Assembly: GCA_937923405.1 (NCBI GenBank)
Contig: CALDUY010000028.1
Location: forward strand, 36,695 to 100,694
Length of the DNA stretch: 64,000 bases
DNA from: an uncultured Gemmataceae bacterium
GTDB lineage: Bacteria > Planctomycetota > Planctomycetia > Gemmatales > Gemmataceae
Direction: 5' to 3'
This document shows, in pieces, positions 61,045 to 64,000 of this stretch (its first letter is position 1; each line of letters begins with the position of its first letter). Made by a program: the position numbers and the translations under genes. Under the pieces are notes generated by a model. The model was not told where the DNA came from, searched no databases, and saw only the letters and a list, made by a program, of their open reading frames with translations.

Positions 61045-63144
61045 TCAAGACCCGCCAGCACCAGGCCCGCGACCCCCACCAGGAATTCCTGGCGCGCCAG
61101 GGATGGCTGGCCCCCCTGGCGACGTGTTGCCGCTGCCCGAACGGGGCGGCTGATTGGCCGTGGCCCGCTTGTAGTACTCACGGATCTGATTGTGAACTTC
61201 CTCGGCCTCCAACGGCGTGCTATTGATCACTTGAATCCAGCGATCGGCTAACGCTTGGAGTCGACCGTTGTTGATCGATTTGTCGAGATTGACACAGTCG
61301 AAGGCCCGGGCGAAGCAGCCCAGCAGCACCTTTTCATCCAGTTCAATGTCCCGAGGCATGCGCGACAACTCCTGGAAGTAGCGCTGCAAGCCGTTATTGT
61401 TCCGCTGAGCCAGGAAGTAGGTCAGGGCCCAGGCTGCGGCACGCGACCGCCGCAGATGAGATTCGCGAGCGCGATTCTCCGTCATTTGTGGGCTTTCGTT
61501 GGGCCAGGGCGTAACCTTCTCCGGTTTACTGCGGAAGCCAGCGTCGGTGACTACGCGAATCAGTGCCTCCAGCGAACTGGGCGGAGCGCTAGCATTTGGA
61601 TCGCGGTTATACTGCTTAGCCTTGTAGTTCTCCTTGAAGCGCGGCAGCCAGTACGGGCTAGGCGAGCCAACCCCGCCGAACGGCGATTGCAACGGGATCT
61701 CGAAAAAGCTACCCATGCCAAAGAGGATCCATTCTGGGGCGTTGACTTTGGGGGGCAACAGGCCCGATGAGTAGACCAGTTGTCGGCTGGCTTCGTGGCT
61801 GATCCCGGTTGCTTCCCATTCGGCTTCCATCGACTTCAGCATCAGGGCGAAAAACCGAGCGTTGTCGAACTCCTCAACCGGTTGCCCGGACAGCAGCCGC
61901 GGTAGCAGTTCTTTGGGAATACCGCTTTTTTGCGTGCCCAGGAGCAACTCGTTGCGCAGATAGCCACGCTGCCAGTACGGCTTGGCTGTGCGATCCAGCG
62001 TGGCATAAGAGTCGTCGTTGCGTTTCCCCGCGAAGACCATCAGTCCCTCGCGACGAGCAAAAAAGCTGTCGGTGACCACGGGACTGGCCGTTAAATGGGT
62101 TTGCAGTTTTTTGAAGTCTTCGCCACGGTCAGCGAAAATGGCTACCTGCTTCTCGGTAGGCAACGGCAGAGCGCGACCGTTTAAGGCCCACCAGTAGTAG
62201 TAATTCTGAAGGGCGGTTTCCATCAGATTCAGCAGCGGTTTAACTTCGTTAATCGTGTCCGACTGATGGGTGTGAATGATGTCGTAAAACTTGCCTTCGG
62301 CGATGTAATACGAGTTCAGTAGTTTCGACTTCCACTCGTTAGCCCGGCTGGTGGTCGGTGGCGTCTGTAGATCAGTCTTGATCTTGTTATACGCTTCGAG
62401 AATCGGCTTGACCGACGGATCGTCTGGCTTCGATTCGTTCAGAGCATCCATCGTCTTGATAAACTCGTTGAGCAGGTTGTGTTCCAGTGCCCAGCGAGCC
62501 AGATCAATCTGATCTTTGGCAGTGGCCATCCCCGCATATTTCTGTTTCTGGGCCTCGAACCGGACCGCCGCACTTTGGACAAGCTGCCCTCGCGACTTCA
62601 GCGGAATCACCTCATACATCGGGGTCTTGCTCTTGAGAACGGTCTTGCCCCAACGATGAGTGAAGGGAATTCCCGTCTGGTTGTAGTTCCCAGCCTCGAA
62701 GTTTTTCAGCTTGTTGCCAATATTGTTGACTTGAAGCACAGTCACAATGATGTAGGAGGCGTCATCGATATCCTCGGGAGTCCCCCCTCCCATCCCCGGA
62801 ATGCCGCCGCCATACATCCCGCCACCATACATGCCACCGCCATACATGCCACCGCCATACATGCCGCCTCCCCCCAGTCCTCCTGGACCGCCGGGAGACG
62901 GACCAAGGCCACCGCCAAGTCCACCCGGACCACCTGGGCCGCCTGGAGATGGGCCAAGGCCTCCACCTAGACCAGGAGGACCTCCTCCACGAGCATCACC
63001 GCCTGGCAATCCAGGGATTCCGGAGCCAGCTATTTGGTTGTCCTCACGTGGATTCAAATTGGCGATAATGACGATGTAGTCGGCCTTGGCCAGGGCGGTA
63101 ATCGACAGGGCCAGAATCAAGCTGCCCAGAATTTTTCCTCTCAT
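61045..63144 (-). CDS. Secreted DUF1570-like protein with Gly/Pro-rich repeats and degenerate zinc site
   Basis: This is a 699-residue protein with a signal peptide (MRGKILGSLILALSITALAKA). Residues 41-120 are Gly/Pro-rich and include two copies of a GPSPGGPGG module and four GGGMY units. The C-terminal half matches the DUF1570/peptidase-MA-like family. The expected HExxH reads H450-E-A-S-R454, and the third-ligand Glu in W-x-x-E-G is F475 (WILFGMG), so protease activity is unlikely. It ends with another Gly/Pro-rich tail (PGGPAIPGAPGIPGGG). It is convergent with the GT4 gene. Confidence 0.72.
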   Translation of the reverse strand: MRGKILGSLILALSITALAKADYIVIIANLNPREDNQIAGSGIPGLPGGDARGGGPPGLGGGLGPSPGGPGGPGGLGGGLGPSPGGPGGLGGGGMYGGGMYGGGMYGGGMYGGGIPGMGGGTPEDIDDASYIIVTVLQVNNIGNKLKNFEAGNYNQTGIPFTHRWGKTVLKSKTPMYEVIPLKSRGQLVQSAAVRFEAQKQKYAGMATAKDQIDLARWALEHNLLNEFIKTMDALNESKPDDPSVKPILEAYNKIKTDLQTPPTTSRANEWKSKLLNSYYIAEGKFYDIIHTHQSDTINEVKPLLNLMETALQNYYYWWALNGRALPLPTEKQVAIFADRGEDFKKLQTHLTASPVVTDSFFARREGLMVFAGKRNDDSYATLDRTAKPYWQRGYLRNELLLGTQKSGIPKELLPRLLSGQPVEEFDNARFFALMLKSMEAEWEATGISHEASRQLVYSSGLLPPKVNAPEWILFGMGSFFEIPLQSPFGGVGSPSPYWLPRFKENYKAKQYNRDPNASAPPSSLEALIRVVTDAGFRSKPEKVTPWPNESPQMTENRARESHLRRSRAAAWALTYFLAQRNNNGLQRYFQELSRMPRDIELDEKVLLGCFARAFDCVNLDKSINNGRLQALADRWIQVINSTPLEAEEVHNQIREYYKRATANQPPRSGSGNTSPGGPAIPGAPGIPGGGRGPGAGGS
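62803..62868. repeat. 15-bp tandem repeat encoding GGGMY
   Basis: About four in-phase 15-base units (consensus CCGCCATACATGCCA on the plus strand) encode GGGMY repeats of the minus-strand protein. Adjacent Gly/Pro-rich repeats extend to about 62965. Such repeats vary easily in copy number. Confidence 0.8.
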
Positions 63145-63365
63145 GATGCGACAGGCTCCTGAGGTCGAGAGGGGAAGCGTATACTCTCATTCATTGTGAC
63201 GGCCCACACCACACCAGGCAATCGGAATCCGAGTGGTGCGGCAAGAATAGCAATTCAAACTGGCATAACCCCCAACCTGAGAGAATGTTGGCGCAAAGCC
63301 GTTCCCACTGCGATCGGGCCGACTATACTGAAAGACTAACCTTTCTCTATCGGAGGCGCAAAGCC

Positions 63366-63830
63366 ATGAGTTTCAAACTGGATCGCATTCACGTCTGGAG
63401 CGGCGAAGTGGCTGACCAAGCAGGTGGTGTAGCGGCTAAACTGGCGTTCCTAGCCCAGGCAGGTGCCAATTTGGAATACATCTACACCCACCGCCTGCCA
63501 CACCAGCCAGGCATGGGCATGCTCTATGTGGCTCCGGTCACTGGCCCGCTGGTCACTCGTGCTGCCAAGTCGGCCGGCTTGCACGAAACCAACTCGCCGA
63601 TCGTCCTTCGCGTCGAAGGCGATAACGCCGCTGGATTGGCTCATCGACTGACCCAACAATGGGCCCTGGAAGGACTGAGTCTACACGGACTGACTATGTC
63701 GGTCTTGGGGGAGAAATTCGTCGGCTACGTATCCTTCGACACAGTAGCAGATGCTAATCGCGCAGCTGCCATTCTGGGAGATTTGGGATCAATTACATCT
63801 GCTGAGTTAAAAGCCGCTGCTGAAAAGTAA
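63366..63830 (+). CDS. Tandem ACT-domain protein
   Basis: This is a 154-residue protein. It begins FKLDRIHVWSGEVADQAGGVAAKLAFLAQAGANLEYI, the beta-alpha-beta of an ACT domain, and has a second such unit at SPIVLRVEGDNAAGLAHRLTQQWALEGLSL. ACT pairs bind amino acids or other small ligands and often regulate enzymes. ATG 63366 follows GGAGG by nine bases; the frame is open back to 63285. TATACT at 63324-63329 could be its -10. It stands alone, so the ligand is unknown. Confidence 0.82.
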   Translation: MSFKLDRIHVWSGEVADQAGGVAAKLAFLAQAGANLEYIYTHRLPHQPGMGMLYVAPVTGPLVTRAAKSAGLHETNSPIVLRVEGDNAAGLAHRLTQQWALEGLSLHGLTMSVLGEKFVGYVSFDTVADANRAAAILGDLGSITSAELKAAAEK

Positions 63831-63855
63831 TGCTGGAGCACAGCCATGTAAAACC

Positions 63856-63888
63856 AAGGCCGCGGCGAATCGATTCCGCCGCGGCCTT
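63856..63888. terminator. 12-bp GC-rich bidirectional hairpin
   Basis: AAGGCCGCGGCG (63856-63867) and CGCCGCGGCCTT (63877-63888) pair perfectly with a nine-base loop. The hairpin lies between the ACT gene and a convergent partial gene and probably ends both transcripts. Confidence 0.8.
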
Positions 63889-63909
63889 AGGCTCACAGGA
63901 GGGGAGTTT

Positions 63910-64000
63910 TTAGAATCCGGGGACAAGATCGCTTTTGGAGCCAAAGCCAAAGCCCTTGTTAAAGCCACCACCGCCAAAACCTCCCATCATCATGCCGCCC
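63910..64000 (-). CDS. Gly-rich protein C-terminus, truncated by window edge
   Basis: A minus-strand frame enters from the right edge and ends at TAA (63910-63912). It encodes Gly/Phe-rich residues (MMMGGFGGGGFNKGFGFG, then KSDLVPGF). Such tails occur in secreted and scaffold proteins, but nothing else can be said from 29 residues. It converges on the ACT-domain gene with a strong hairpin between. Confidence 0.5.
   Translation of the reverse strand, partial: GGMMMGGFGGGGFNKGFGFGSKSDLVPGF

Noticed and set aside
62803..62965. Tandem units considered as a CRISPR array
   Set aside because: The repeats are contiguous 15-base units without unique spacers and encode GGGMY in frame with a secreted protein.

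Overview
The window looks like a stretch of a Planctomycetota chromosome, most likely Gemmatales-like; the lineage is inferred from gene content and not proven. The main signs are three DUF1559 prepilin-like proteins, giant secreted proteins with the N-terminal LExLExR motif, FG-GAP/ASPIC proteins, bacterial tetrahydromethanopterin-pathway genes, and a complete-looking Gram-negative lipid A/inner-core gene cluster. Many starts are GTG or TTG and several ATGA/GTGA overlaps suggest translational coupling.

Layout. 1-2254 (minus): a truncated TPR protein and an ASPIC/UnbV protein. 2397-3461: an FkbM-type methyltransferase with a clear TTGACA-17-TATAGC promoter. 3833-6600 (minus): a pyrophosphate-type phosphofructokinase, a small secreted protein and a dienelactone hydrolase. 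6716-12115 (minus): an apparent operon of exported proteins: DUF1559, an EF-hand/deiodinase-like protein, a lipoprotein, a second DUF1559, a paralogous lipoprotein and a duplicated AhpD-like protein. 12359-16458: a small secreted protein, a DUF3500 protein, RecN and an RbsD/FucU-like secreted protein. 16577-20418: a GspE/PilB ATPase, a Tat-signal TIM-barrel protein and a membrane protein. 20422-24782 (minus): SbcC and SbcD. 24930-26513 (minus): MfnE-like and MfnF-like cofactor genes. 26576-30393: a DevC/DevA-type exporter whose ATPase carries a cyclic-nucleotide-binding domain, then a THUMP-like methyltransferase. 30380-35574 (minus): an RND pump, its adaptor and a TetR regulator with a palindromic operator. 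35705-37211: a TPP riboswitch and thiC. 37270-45149 (minus): two secreted choice-of-anchor M proteins flanking a DUF1559 gene. 45758-46834: an outer-membrane barrel. 47003-51129 (minus): Mla-type lipid transport genes and a site-2 protease. 52396-60970: lpxK, a deoxyhypusine-synthase-like gene, hldE, waaF, a triple WaaP-kinase protein and a GT4 glycosyltransferase. 61045-64000: a degenerate DUF1570 protein, an ACT-domain protein and the end of a Gly-rich protein.

How it fits together. Much of the window serves the cell envelope: lipid A and heptose core synthesis with core phosphorylation (52-61 kb), phospholipid trafficking (47-50 kb), efflux (30-35 kb), secretion and prepilins (8-12, 16-18, 43 kb) and large calcium-binding surface proteins (37-45 kb). 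Repair (RecN, SbcCD), thiamine synthesis and H4MPT-linked C1 metabolism are housekeeping modules between them.

Most notable for follow-up: the three-domain LPS kinase with a dead middle domain; the EF-hand/deiodinase-like protein inside a prepilin/redox operon; the duplicated AhpD-like protein whose second half has lost every redox residue; and a pair of 137-bp MITE-like elements sharing terminal inverted repeats. I found no rRNA, tRNA, CRISPR array, transposase gene or replication origin.
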